Of a DNA stretch of 23,982 bases, positions 1-6,395 are shown one piece after another (position 1 is the stretch's first letter; the number at the start of each line of letters is the position of its first letter). Location of the stretch: contig JALSNH010000211.1 in assembly GCA_026987085.1 (NCBI GenBank), positions 1 through 23,982 of the forward strand, in the 5' to 3' direction. The translations under genes were made by a program, and so were the position numbers. The notes under the pieces are model-generated. The model ran no database searches. It was given only the letters and a program-made list of their open reading frames with translations, and had not been told where the DNA came from. This DNA comes from Aquificota bacterium (GTDB taxonomy: Bacteria; Aquificota; Aquificia; Aquificales; QOAS01).

Positions 1-79
1 GATAGGTCGTAGGTTTTCATTTCTTTAAAAGTTGGGACATTTTAAGTGTTTTCTTTTTGGTTGAAGAAAGATTAAACTT

Positions 80-811
80 ATGGACCGTGTAATAAAATTG
101 TTGTCAGTAAAACCTTTTGCAGTTGTAGGTCATAGAGGTTCCAAAGAAGAGTGCGCGGAAAATACACTTCCCTGTTTGGAATATGCAATTGAAAATGGAG
201 CCGAAATTGTGGAGTTTGATGTTCGGCAGACCAAGGACGGAGAGTTGATTCTCCTTCACGATGAAACCTTTGAAAGGGTAGCCGGTTTGAACAAAAAACC
301 TTCGGAGTTAACTTTAAAGGAAATTAAAGAAACAGTTAGAGTTTTTGGAGAATTTGAAGTTCCCACTTTGGAGGAAGCTCTAAAGCTTATAAAGAACCGA
401 GCGGGTATTTTTGTAGAAATAAAGGAACCGAAAACAGTCGGTAAGATAGTGGAAACCGTAAGAAGGTTTGGAAATACCGACCTAACAATGTTTATCTCTT
501 TCTATCCCGAAGCACTTGCGGAGGTAAAAAGTATCGATAAAAACCTCTTTACAGGGCTAATATACTCCAAACCTAACGGAGGTATTTTAGAAGCTAAAAA
601 ACTAAAAGCGGAAGCTGTATTACCTCGCTGGCCGCTGGCAACTCCAAAAGCCGTAGCCTTTGCCCACCGTCTAAGGCTAAAAGTTATTGCTTGGGTTGTT
701 AACGATGAAAAGAGCTTAAACAGATGTTTGGAAGCAAAAGTTGATGCGATTGCCACCGATAGAGTTAGCTGGTTGGTTGAAGAAAAAAAGAAACTAACAG
801 ATACGGGGTAA
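80..811 (+). CDS. ugpQ: Glycerophosphodiester phosphodiesterase (cytosolic UgpQ type)
   Basis: This 243-aa protein should hydrolyse glycerophosphodiesters to sn-glycerol 3-phosphate and an alcohol, recycling phospholipid head groups. The GDPD TIM-barrel signature is complete: HRG at residues 18-20, AENT at 26-29, the metal-binding EFD at 45-47, the catalytic HD at 60-61 and EIK at 113-115. There is no signal peptide, so a cytosolic UgpQ-like role fits better than periplasmic GlpQ. The length suits the short bacterial subfamily. Only a weak purine stretch (GAAGAAAG) lies about 9 nt before the ATG. The gene converges on hypE and the two reading frames overlap by 18 bp. Its probable terminator lies inside the hypE 3' end. 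The substrate head group cannot be read from sequence. Confidence 0.9.
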   Translation: MDRVIKLLSVKPFAVVGHRGSKEECAENTLPCLEYAIENGAEIVEFDVRQTKDGELILLHDETFERVAGLNKKPSELTLKEIKETVRVFGEFEVPTLEEALKLIKNRAGIFVEIKEPKTVGKIVETVRRFGNTDLTMFISFYPEALAEVKSIDKNLFTGLIYSKPNGGILEAKKLKAEAVLPRWPLATPKAVAFAHRLRLKVIAWVVNDEKSLNRCLEAKVDAIATDRVSWLVEEKKKLTDTG

Positions 812-1792
812 AATTTCTCCGGTAGGAGGTTCCAAAAATCTTTCCACCCCGTAAGGGGTTTTTATTATTACCCTGCCTTTGGGATTTTCTTTTACCTCAC
901 CAATTACGGATGCATCTCTTCCTAAGGGGTGTTCCTTTAAAAGTTTTATAGTTCTTTCTACCTCGTGGGGTGGCACCGCTATAACCATTCTGCCTTCCGA
1001 TGCTAAGGTGTAGGGGTCGATACCCAAAAATTCGCAAAGGCCCAATACCTTTTCGTCTACGGGAATTTTTTCCTCCTCTACATAGATGGCAACTTTTGAA
1101 CTTTGAGCCCATTCATTCAAAACCGCCGCCAAACCGCCCCTTGTTGGGTCCCTCATTGCATGAATTTCTATACCCTCCTTAAGGAGAGGTTCTATAAGTT
1201 CCCATAAGGGAGCACAGTCGCTTTTAAGACCTTCAAAGTCCAAACCTTCCCGAAGGGCAAAAATGCAAGCTCCGTGGTCTCCAACCGTTCCGCTTACAAT
1301 AATTTGGTCGCCAACCTTCAAATTGCGGGCCGATATACCTTCTTTCAAAACTTTACCGATTCCTGAAGTTGTTATAAAAAGTTTGTCAACCGCTCCGCGA
1401 GGAACAACTTTAGTATCCCCCGTAACAATTTGCACGCCGACCTTGCGGGCGGTTTCCGCCATCGATTTAACGACCCTTTCCAGTTGGGAGAGCTCCAAAC
1501 CCTCTTCAATAATAAAAGAGACCGCCAGGTATAGAGGTTTAGCCCCTACGGCGGTAAGGTCGTTTACGGTTCCGGCAACTGCCAACTTTCCTATATCCCC
1601 GCCGGGAAAAAATATAGGAGAGACGGTAAAACCGTCGGTTGTAAATGCCACCTTGCCCGAAACCTCAAGTGTGGCACTATCTTCCAAAGCTTCCAAAATA
1701 GGGTTCGAAAAGTATTTTATGAAAAGGTTCTTAATAAGTTCTTGAGTCTCCTCTCCACCACCCCCGTGGGCCAATAAAATCCTCTTTCCCAT
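794..1792 (-). CDS. hypE: Hydrogenase maturation factor HypE
   Basis: HypE dehydrates the carbamoylated thiol of its own C-terminal cysteine to a thiocyanate. That group supplies the cyanide ligands of the iron in [NiFe]-hydrogenases, working with HypF, HypC and HypD in the cytoplasm. The 332-aa protein is full length with a PurM/ThiL-like fold: a glycine-rich N terminus (HGGGGEE), the TTDGF segment near 51-55, GDIGKLAVAGTVNDLTA near 65-81 and TGDTKVV near 124. It ends in the diagnostic PRIC tail with the modified residue at Cys332. It lies 14 nt after murG on the same strand. No other hyp gene or hydrogenase subunit is visible, so it is separated from its partners. No Shine-Dalgarno sequence is properly spaced from the ATG; the context is CCCTTATATG. 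Confidence 0.96.
   Translation of the reverse strand: MGKRILLAHGGGGEETQELIKNLFIKYFSNPILEALEDSATLEVSGKVAFTTDGFTVSPIFFPGGDIGKLAVAGTVNDLTAVGAKPLYLAVSFIIEEGLELSQLERVVKSMAETARKVGVQIVTGDTKVVPRGAVDKLFITTSGIGKVLKEGISARNLKVGDQIIVSGTVGDHGACIFALREGLDFEGLKSDCAPLWELIEPLLKEGIEIHAMRDPTRGGLAAVLNEWAQSSKVAIYVEEEKIPVDEKVLGLCEFLGIDPYTLASEGRMVIAVPPHEVERTIKLLKEHPLGRDASVIGEVKENPKGRVIIKTPYGVERFLEPPTGEILPRIC
846..866 (+). terminator. Intrinsic terminator of the GDPD gene, embedded in hypE
   Basis: ACCCC (846-850), loop GTAA, GGGGT (855-859), then TTTTATTATT on the + strand, 35 nt after the GDPD stop codon. The whole element lies within the antisense of the hypE coding end. Stem and T-tract are seen directly; termination is inferred. 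Confidence 0.7.
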
Positions 1793-1806
1793 ATAAGGGA
1801 AACAGA

Positions 1807-2907
1807 TTAAAACTCCTCCACAAGATTTTTTAAAATCTTTTCCTCCGCGTTCGGTATAAAAAGCCTTTCCATCAGCTTTGAACGTTCCTTAAGCAGGCGG
1901 CTATCCTTAATATGTTCCATAATAATTTCCAAAACTTTGGTAGGTTCCAGTTTATCCTCCTCAAAAAGGAAAGCTCCCCCTCCATCGGCAAAGTAGCGGG
2001 CATTAAAAAGCTGATGGTTATAAACCGCATAAGGGTAGGGAACAAAAATGGTCGGTATACCGAAGAAGGAAAGCTCCATAGAGGTTGATGCCCCCGCACG
2101 GGAAATTGCAAAATCGGAAACCCTTAAAAGTTTTCCTATATCATCTACAAAAGGGTAAATTCTCAGTTCAACCTTTAGAGGGAGTTTTTCATATTCCTTC
2201 TTAACGGTTTCAAAATGTCTTTCACCCGTTATATGAATAACCCTTATACCTTCCAAAAGAGGAACAAGCTTTAAGGCCAAACCGTTCAGAGTTTTTGCAC
2301 CCTGCGAGCCTCCCAATATAAGGAGGGTAAACCTATCCTCCCAACCCGGTTGTTTTAAAATCGCTTCCCTTTTAAGGCTTTTGTATTTTTTAAGTTCCTC
2401 GCGGAGTGGAAGACCTACAACTTCAACCCTTGAAGTTTTGAAAAATCTTTCGCTCCCCGGAAAGGTTAGAAAAACTTTTCTTGAAAACTTTGAAAGGACC
2501 CGGTTTGCCGCACCGGGAACCGCATTTTGCTCGTGAATAAAGAGCGGTCTACCCTTAAAACGGCTGGCCAAACCGAGCGGAACAGAAGTGTAGCCCCCAA
2601 ATATGAGAGATACGAAACTTTTTCCCTTCAAGGTATTTGCTATTTTTATCCCCTCAAGGGAAGTAGAGAGCAAATAAAGAAACTTACCAAAAGTTGAACT
2701 CCCTTTAAACTTCCTAAAACTGGAAAAGTAAACCTTGTCAACCTTTAAAAGGTTTCTCTTCTTATATTCGATACCCCTCTTGTCGCCGAAAAAAACAACC
2801 TCTTCAAAAGCTTTCTTTTTGAGAACGTAGGACAAAAAAGCTAGGAGCGGATAAAAATGGCCTCCCGTTCCCCCTCCCGATAGGGCTAAAACCTTTTTAT
2901 TCTTCAT
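1807..2907 (-). CDS. murG: UDP-GlcNAc--undecaprenyl-PP-MurNAc-pentapeptide GlcNAc transferase MurG
   Basis: MurG makes lipid II by adding GlcNAc to lipid I on the inner face of the cytoplasmic membrane. The 366-aa GT28-family protein has the N-terminal GGGTGGH loop at residues 11-17 and the family's HEQN motif. Its C-domain holds the ILGGSQGA donor-binding segment and the SRAGASTSMEL...GIPTIFVPYP region. The length is normal. It follows mdh on the minus strand with only 25 nt between stop and start. That gap is almost filled by a GC hairpin plus T-tract (2911-2930), so the gene has either its own regulation or only read-through expression. The only Shine-Dalgarno-like bases (AAGGCGG) lie inside that hairpin. 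It sits outside the ftsQAZ cluster found elsewhere in this window. Confidence 0.96.
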   Translation of the reverse strand: MKNKKVLALSGGGTGGHFYPLLAFLSYVLKKKAFEEVVFFGDKRGIEYKKRNLLKVDKVYFSSFRKFKGSSTFGKFLYLLSTSLEGIKIANTLKGKSFVSLIFGGYTSVPLGLASRFKGRPLFIHEQNAVPGAANRVLSKFSRKVFLTFPGSERFFKTSRVEVVGLPLREELKKYKSLKREAILKQPGWEDRFTLLILGGSQGAKTLNGLALKLVPLLEGIRVIHITGERHFETVKKEYEKLPLKVELRIYPFVDDIGKLLRVSDFAISRAGASTSMELSFFGIPTIFVPYPYAVYNHQLFNARYFADGGGAFLFEEDKLEPTKVLEIIMEHIKDSRLLKERSKLMERLFIPNAEEKILKNLVEEF

Positions 2908-2910
2908 AAT

Positions 2911-2930
2911 AAAAAGCCGCCTTCGGCGGT
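2911..2930 (-). terminator. Terminator-like hairpin between mdh and murG
   Basis: On the minus strand, CCGCC-GAA-GGCGG is followed by CTTTTTATT and then directly by the murG ATG; the mdh stop lies only 2-3 nt upstream of the stem. The shape is that of an intrinsic terminator. The 3' arm (AAGGCGG) could also act as the murG ribosome-binding site, which the stem would hide. Confidence 0.65.
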
Positions 2931-2932
2931 AT

Positions 2933-3916
2933 TTAAATAAGGGATTCCGCCAAACTAATCATTCTTTTCACATGGGCTGCCGACTTTTGAAGTTCTCTAA
3001 GTTCGCGTGCGTTCAAAGTAACCAACTCGTAATCCTCTATACCCTTTCTACCCAACATAACCGGCAGACCGACGCAAACATCTTCGAAACCGAACCAGTC
3101 GGCCACCTCTCCCTCAACGTATACCGAAGCGGGTAAAATTCTATGCAGGTCGTTAACGATACTTTCCAACATTACAACAACCGAAGCGGCCGGAGCCGAG
3201 TAGGCACTCGTTCCCATATAGGAAACAATAATGCCTCCACCTTTTTTTGTTTTTTCAACAATATCCTCTATATCCTTTTTCCCAAAAAGGAACCTTATGT
3301 TTGTATTCCCAATAAAGGTTTTCGATAAAACCGGAACCATCGTATCACCGTGGGTTCCCAAAACCAAAGCTTTTATATCTTTTATGGAAACTTTATTAAG
3401 CTCCTCCGCCGACTTTTTATAAAGAACTTCCTTCATTCGGGCGGTATCCAAAACCCCCGCCATACCCATAACCCGTTCTTTCGGAAAACCGGTAAATTTA
3501 AGGGTCATATAGGTCAAAACATCAACAGGATTGGAAACTACAATAACTATCGCATTGGGAGCGTAGGTTTTAATCTGTTCCGAAAAGTATTTAATAAGCT
3601 CTAAATTCACCTTTAAAAGGTCCTCACGGCTCATTCCCGGCTTTCGTGGAACCCCGGCGGTAATTACCACAATGTCGCTATCCTTTAGTTCGTCCCAACC
3701 CTCTTCATTGTAGGAAACACCCTTAACTTTAATATCGTGGCCTAGTAGATAAACCATTTCATTGATGTCGTAAGCAATACCCTTCGCCTTATGGATACCC
3801 TCCTTAGCCCTACCAAAGATATATATATCTCCCAAACCTTTTATCGCTGCGTAGTAGGCTACATTCTCTCCAACCTTACCGCTACCTATGACAGATATTT
3901 TTGGTTTTTTAAGCAT
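2933..3916 (-). CDS. mdh: Malate dehydrogenase (LDH-like family, probable NADP preference)
   Basis: The protein interconverts malate and oxaloacetate in the (possibly reductive) TCA cycle. From the ATG at 3916 it is 327 aa; an upstream in-frame GTG (3940) would add eight residues before the natural Rossmann start and is disfavoured. Visible motifs are GSGKVGE (11-17), the substrate loop RKPGMSR with Arg91 and Arg97, SNPVD near 128-132, Asp157/Arg160 and the catalytic GTHGDTMVP with His189. Arg at position 91, not Gln, marks malate rather than lactate dehydrogenase. After the second beta strand, where NAD enzymes carry an Asp, this one reads FGRAKEG (34-40). The same Gly-Arg occurs in the NADP-using Methanocaldococcus enzyme. 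It lies between pyrG and murG. Cofactor preference is inferred. Confidence 0.93.
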   Translation of the reverse strand: MLKKPKISVIGSGKVGENVAYYAAIKGLGDIYIFGRAKEGIHKAKGIAYDINEMVYLLGHDIKVKGVSYNEEGWDELKDSDIVVITAGVPRKPGMSREDLLKVNLELIKYFSEQIKTYAPNAIVIVVSNPVDVLTYMTLKFTGFPKERVMGMAGVLDTARMKEVLYKKSAEELNKVSIKDIKALVLGTHGDTMVPVLSKTFIGNTNIRFLFGKKDIEDIVEKTKKGGGIIVSYMGTSAYSAPAASVVVMLESIVNDLHRILPASVYVEGEVADWFGFEDVCVGLPVMLGRKGIEDYELVTLNARELRELQKSAAHVKRMISLAESLI

Positions 3917-3920
3917 TTGG

Positions 3921-3960
3921 AAAAATTTTGCCACAACCACTATTGGTTCAAACTTGGCAA
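3921..3960 (-). terminator. Terminator-like two-tier hairpin between pyrG and mdh
   Basis: On the minus strand, TTGCCA (3960-3955) pairs with TGGCAA (3933-3928). An inner stem AACCA-ATAG-TGGTT lies inside, and AAATTTTTCC follows. The mdh ATG comes four bases after the T-run. The form fits a moderate intrinsic terminator or attenuator for pyrG. The T-run is shifted from the stem by two bases, so strength is uncertain. Confidence 0.45.
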
Positions 3961-3978
3961 AAAGAAAAAAAATGGGAA

Positions 3979-5577
3979 TTAACCGCTTCTCTTTTCCCTT
4001 TTATAGGCAAGGGCTTCCCTAATAAAGTCGGCAAAAATCGGACTCGGTTGGAAGGGTTTGGATTTAAACTCGGGGTGGAATTGGCAACCGATATACCAAC
4101 GGTGGTTTTTAAGTTCTATAATCTCCGCCAAACGGCCATCGGGCGACTGACCTGAAACGACCATTCCCGCATTTTCAAACATCTCCCTATAGGCCGGGTT
4201 GAACTCGTAGCGGTGGCGGTGCCTTTCGTAAATCTCCCTTTTCTTATAAATATCGAAAGCTTTGGTTCCTTCCAAAATAATGCAGGGGTAGGCGCCTAGC
4301 CTCATAGTTCCTCCGAGCTGTTCAATATTTTTCTGCTCGGGCAAGATGTCGATAACCGGGTGGGAAGTATTGGGGTCAAACTCGGTAGAGTGGGCATCTC
4401 TAAGGCCGAGAACGTTCCTCGCAAACTCGACCGCCATCATCTGCATGCCGAGACATATACCAAAAGTGGGGATATTGTTTTCCCTTCCATATTGGAGAGC
4501 TTTTATTTTTCCTTCCACACCGCGTTCGCCAAAACCTCCCGGAACAAGGATGCCGTCTACCCCTTCCAGTTCCTTTAGGTCGTAGTTTTCCGCATTCACC
4601 CAACGGAGTTTTACCTTAACCTTGTTTGCAATCCCACCGTGGGTCAGAGCCTCTATCAAACTTTTGTAGGCATCCTTTAACTCTATATATTTCCCCACTA
4701 TGGCTATCTCCACTTCTTCCTTTGCACCTCTTAAGGTATCAACAATGTCTTCCCACTTTGATAGGTCCGGTTTTCTATACTCCAACCCTAAAAGGTCGGT
4801 TATTAATTTGTCGAGACCCTCCTCTTGGAACTTCAAAGGAACCTCGTAAATATACTCCAAATCGGGTGCCGATATTACCGCATCCTCCCTAACGTTGGTA
4901 AAGAGGGCTATTTTTTTCTTAATACTCTCCGGGAGTTCAAACTCGGAACGGGCGACTATAACGTCCGGCTGAATTCCTATCGCCCTTAGCTCTTTAACCG
5001 AATGTTGGGTCGGTTTGGTTTTAAGCTCGCCGGCGGCCTTTACGTAGGGAACGTAGGTAACGTGAACGAAGGCGTAGTTGGGTTTCCCAACCTCCATGGC
5101 GAGTTGACGAACCGCCTCCAAAAAGGGTAAACCCTCTATATCCCCAACCGTTCCACCGATTTCGACAATTGCAACATCGACTCCTTTTGCTACCTTTTTA
5201 ATCCAGTTTTTAATTTCGTTGGTTACATGGGGTATAACCTGAACGGTTGCACCTAAGTATTCACCCTTACGCTCCTTTCTGACTATATCAAAGTAGATAC
5301 GGCCGGCGGTAACGTTGTTATCGCGTGTTAGCACAACATTTGTAAATCTTTCGTAGTGTCCAAGATCGAGGTCGGTTTCCGCCCCATCTTCGGTGACGTA
5401 AACCTCACCGTGCTGGTAGGGAGACATTGTTCCCGGGTCCACGTTGAGGTAGGGGTCAAACTTTTGGAGGGTTATTTTATACCCCATTGATTCAAGAATG
5501 GAAGCTATGGAAGCGGAGGTTACTCCTTTACCTATAGAGGAAAGAACACCCCCCGTAACGAAAATAATTTTTCCCAT
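3979..5577 (-). CDS. pyrG: CTP synthase
   Basis: PyrG converts UTP, ATP and glutamine to CTP, the last step of de novo cytidine nucleotide synthesis. The 532-aa protein has both domains. The N-terminal synthetase domain shows VTGGVLSSIGKG (P-loop, near 7-18), the Mg/UTP region KFDPYLNVDPGTM and EIGGTVGDIEG. The C-terminal class-I glutaminase has PGGFGERG, GICLGMQ with nucleophile Cys375, and QFHPEF with His501 and Glu503. The length is normal. The start codon (ATG at 5577) lies in CCCCCGTTATG with no Shine-Dalgarno. It is preceded at 80 nt by the 84-aa unknown gene and followed by mdh, behind a terminator-like hairpin. CTP also serves KdsB, encoded later in the window. Confidence 0.97.
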   Translation of the reverse strand: MGKIIFVTGGVLSSIGKGVTSASIASILESMGYKITLQKFDPYLNVDPGTMSPYQHGEVYVTEDGAETDLDLGHYERFTNVVLTRDNNVTAGRIYFDIVRKERKGEYLGATVQVIPHVTNEIKNWIKKVAKGVDVAIVEIGGTVGDIEGLPFLEAVRQLAMEVGKPNYAFVHVTYVPYVKAAGELKTKPTQHSVKELRAIGIQPDVIVARSEFELPESIKKKIALFTNVREDAVISAPDLEYIYEVPLKFQEEGLDKLITDLLGLEYRKPDLSKWEDIVDTLRGAKEEVEIAIVGKYIELKDAYKSLIEALTHGGIANKVKVKLRWVNAENYDLKELEGVDGILVPGGFGERGVEGKIKALQYGRENNIPTFGICLGMQMMAVEFARNVLGLRDAHSTEFDPNTSHPVIDILPEQKNIEQLGGTMRLGAYPCIILEGTKAFDIYKKREIYERHRHRYEFNPAYREMFENAGMVVSGQSPDGRLAEIIELKNHRWYIGCQFHPEFKSKPFQPSPIFADFIREALAYKREKRSG

Positions 5578-5611
5578 AACGGGGGACTATTTATTTTAAA
5601 AGGAACCTTCG

Positions 5612-5637
5612 TTGGATTTATAGAAAACTGAATCCAA
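5612..5637 (-). repeat. Inverted repeat upstream of pyrG
   Basis: TTGGATT (5612-5618) and AATCCAA (5631-5637) form a perfect 7-bp inverted repeat with a 12-nt loop in the 80-nt gap between the 84-aa gene and pyrG. On the minus strand the T-run precedes the stem rather than following it, so it does not look like a simple terminator for the upstream gene. A regulatory hairpin in the pyrG leader is possible. Confidence 0.4.
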
Positions 5638-5657
5638 GAAAAGAAAAAAATTCTAAA

Positions 5658-5912
5658 TTAACCTTCTTCGTTGAAAAGGAAATTTTCTAATTCTGCGATA
5701 GCCTCTTGCGCCTGTTCGGGAGGAACTATCGCGGGATAGATTGCGACAACTACATTAGGATCCTTAAAAAGTTTCTTTGCTAAATATTGTTGAATTTCCT
5801 CCAACTCTTCCGTCGAAAGGTCGGTATTAATAACTTCCTCAATAGGTTTGTCGGTTGCAAAGAAACCGACTAAAGCGAAAGGAACAGCAACGGTATTTTT
5901 CTCTTCAGCCAT
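5658..5912 (-). CDS. Small acidic protein of unknown function (84 aa)
   Basis: I do not recognise this family. The 84-aa product is acidic and soluble, with no signal peptide, membrane segment or cysteine. It starts with a hydrophobic strand-like segment (VAVPFALVGFF, near 8-18) and continues into a Glu-rich helix (STEELEEIQQYLAKKLF). A beta-like VVVAIYPAIVPP stretch and a C-terminal acidic helix (QEAIAELENFLFNEE) follow. An alpha/beta fold is plausible. It has one of the best ribosome-binding sites in the window (AAGGAGG, 5919-5925, 6 nt before the ATG), so it is probably a real, well-expressed gene. It lies 44 nt after hinT and 80 nt before pyrG on the same strand. Function unknown. Confidence 0.75.
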   Translation of the reverse strand: MAEEKNTVAVPFALVGFFATDKPIEEVINTDLSTEELEEIQQYLAKKLFKDPNVVVAIYPAIVPPEQAQEAIAELENFLFNEEG

Positions 5913-5918
5913 AACAAA

Positions 5919-5925
5919 CCTCCTT
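5919..5925 (-). promoter_or_regulatory. Strong Shine-Dalgarno for the 84-aa gene
   Basis: AAGGAGG on the minus strand ends 6 nt before the ATG at 5912. It fixes the start codon and stands out because most neighbouring genes have no such site. Confidence 0.8.
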
Positions 5926-5956
5926 AAATTCTTTGGTTAGCTATTTTAAGACCTTC

Positions 5957-6298
5957 TTAACTGCAGGTCATAGGACCTACAGGTTCCCCTCCCAAGATAT
6001 GGAAGTGGATATGGTAAATTTCCTGCCCTCCGTGGTTTCCGGTATTGACTATAACCCTGTAGCCATCTTCCGCTATTCCTAACCTTTTAGCAATTTCCGG
6101 AATTTTTACCACCAGGTGGCCCATAATTTCCTTGTCCTCCTCCGTTAGGTGGTTTAAACTCTCTATATGCTTTTTGGGAATTACCAAAACGTGAACCTTT
6201 CTTTGAGGTCTTATATCGTGAAAGGCCATTATAAGGTCATCTTCATAGACAACCTTTGCAGGAATTTCACCTTTTACTATTTTGCAAAATACACACAT
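5957..6298 (-). CDS. hinT: HIT-family purine nucleoside phosphoramidase (HinT)
   Basis: HinT-type HIT proteins hydrolyse AMP-lysine and other nucleoside phosphoramidates in the cytosol. The 113-aa protein matches closely: N-terminal CVFCKIVKGEIPAKVVYEDD (Cys2 and Cys5), then DIRPQRKVHVLVIPKKHI, GYRVIVNTGNHGGQ and the HIT triad HIHFH with His96, His98 and His100, followed by ILGG. Length is typical. The ATG follows ATTCCTTACCT with no Shine-Dalgarno, and it opens the minus-strand block that runs on to hypE. A divergent 97-bp gap separates it from the TPR gene. The physiological substrate is not known from sequence. Confidence 0.93.
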   Translation of the reverse strand: MCVFCKIVKGEIPAKVVYEDDLIMAFHDIRPQRKVHVLVIPKKHIESLNHLTEEDKEIMGHLVVKIPEIAKRLGIAEDGYRVIVNTGNHGGQEIYHIHFHILGGEPVGPMTCS

Positions 6299-6348
6299 AG
6301 GTAAGGAATATTAATTACCAACAAAATTTTTGCGTTAATAACCTTTCC

Positions 6349-6369
6349 TATGAATTTAAAATTTTCATA
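6349..6369. repeat. AT-rich palindrome between hinT and the TPR gene
   Basis: TATGAA (6349-6354) and TTCATA (6364-6369) form an inverted repeat with a 9-nt AT-only centre in the 97-bp divergent promoter region. It could be an operator. In sequence this AT-rich it could also arise by chance. Confidence 0.3.
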
Positions 6370-6395
6370 AAAAGAATAGTTAAAGTGTTTACTTT

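Noticed and set aside
33..43. TTGGGACATTT upstream of the GDPD gene and again at 8470-8480 before the ferredoxin
   Set aside because: Two copies of an 11-mer at different distances from the starts, without a matching -10 in both, are not enough to call a shared site.
1263..1745. A 160-codon open frame on the + strand inside hypE
   Set aside because: It is the complement of a clear HypE, with low-complexity Ser/Thr/Pro content and no domain.
3917..3940. Extended MDH N terminus from the GTG at 3940
   Set aside because: It would run through the terminator-like hairpin and add residues before the normal Rossmann start; the ATG at 3916 aligns with the family.
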